The notes under the pieces are model-generated. The model did no database searches. It had not been told where the DNA came from and worked only from the letters and a program-made list of their open reading frames with translations. A program made the position numbers and the translations under genes. A DNA stretch of 64,000 nucleotides, from the NCBI RefSeq assembly GCF_007828035.1, contig NZ_VITV01000008.1:1-64000 (forward strand), in the 5' to 3' direction. Positions 63,798-64,000 of this stretch are shown here, in pieces (position 1 is the first letter of the stretch; each line of letters starts with the position of its first letter). Origin of the DNA: Nitrospirillum amazonense. GTDB taxonomy: Bacteria > Pseudomonadota > Alphaproteobacteria > Azospirillales > Azospirillaceae.

Positions 63798-64000
63798 ATC
63801 CGATGGCCGGGTCGGTGCTGGCCGGCCAGTCGCCGTCGGCGCGGCCGGCCAGGCGGCGTTGGACATGGTCGCCGGTGATGACCAAATCGTACCACCCGCC
63901 CGTGGGGCGCAGGGGCCAGCGCATGACGCCGCCCACCGGCCCCGGCGTCCAGGGCCGGTGGTGATCCAGATAGGCGCCGGGCTGGATGCTCACGTCCGTG
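63781..64000 (-). CDS. Phosphocholine-specific phospholipase C, C-terminal end (truncated by window edge)
   Basis: The last 72 residues of a protein that enters from the right. The segment GGWYDLVITGDHVQRRLAGR followed by DWPASTDPAIGSTRPA fits the C-terminal DUF756 repeats of bacterial phospholipase C of the acid-phosphatase superfamily (GWYD-L-V-T ... RR-AGH-E-G-...SDPA-G). A GTG at 63993 could pose as a start but is more likely internal. The catalytic domain lies outside the window. Confidence 0.7.
   Translation of the reverse strand, partial: TDVSIQPGAYLDHHRPWTPGPVGGVMRWPLRPTGGWYDLVITGDHVQRRLAGRADGDWPASTDPAIGSTRPA

Overview
This window reads as a high-GC alphaproteobacterial chromosome segment (inference from ceramide-synthesis genes, a phasin, a large carbohydrate-type TonB receptor, and tightly packed genes with ATGA/GTGA couplings). 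I cannot name the genus from sequence alone. No rRNA, tRNA, CRISPR array, IS element or phage gene was seen.

Layout. (1) 1-5.6 kb: membrane-lipid genes. A left-truncated inositol-3-phosphate synthase (minus) is divergent from an acyl-AMP/ACP ligase and an NAD-dependent reductase (aasR-cerR-like). These face a coupled pair on the other strand: a di-iron membrane hydroxylase and a bacterial ceramide synthase-like acyltransferase. Together they look like part of a sphingolipid pathway, perhaps with an inositol-containing head group. (2) 5.6-18.6 kb: accessory-looking block with less GC-rich stretches. It holds a truncated winged-helix/NB-ARC regulator, two AraC regulators (one with a 12-bp coding minisatellite), a complete ytcA-mdtN-mdtO-mdtP efflux operon, a mini-catalase plus PoxB pair, one conserved unknown, and a LysR pseudogene remnant. 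(3) 18.6-22.5 kb: paoABC periplasmic aldehyde oxidoreductase. (4) 22.5-29.2 kb: exported RidA, creatininase-family hydrolase, AsmA-like protein, a two-component system and a periplasmic beta-propeller protein. (5) 29.3-38 kb: tripartite RND efflux operon, then pyrophosphatase, Hsp20, phasin and two flavin reductases, ending at a strong terminator.

(6) 38.1-54.5 kb: a glucuronoxylan (hemicellulose) utilisation locus. On the minus strand: D-mannonate dehydratase, hexuronate-type MFS transporter, GH35-like enzyme, TonB receptor. On the plus strand: GntR/FCD regulator, then GH3, GH115 alpha-glucuronidase, a CE4-type deacetylase and an SGNH esterase. Two matching palindromes sit before GH35 and GH3, and an inverted pair of about 20-bp sites sits between manD and gntR; this suggests two-layer control of uptake and debranching versus uronate catabolism.

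(7) 54.5-64 kb: DUF1636 protein, YcaQ-like DNA glycosylase, DUF4865 protein with LysR, SDR, MFS, XRE-cupin regulator divergent from a GNAT acetyltransferase, methylmalonate-semialdehyde dehydrogenase divergent from LysR, and the C-terminus of a phosphocholine-type phospholipase C cut by the window edge.
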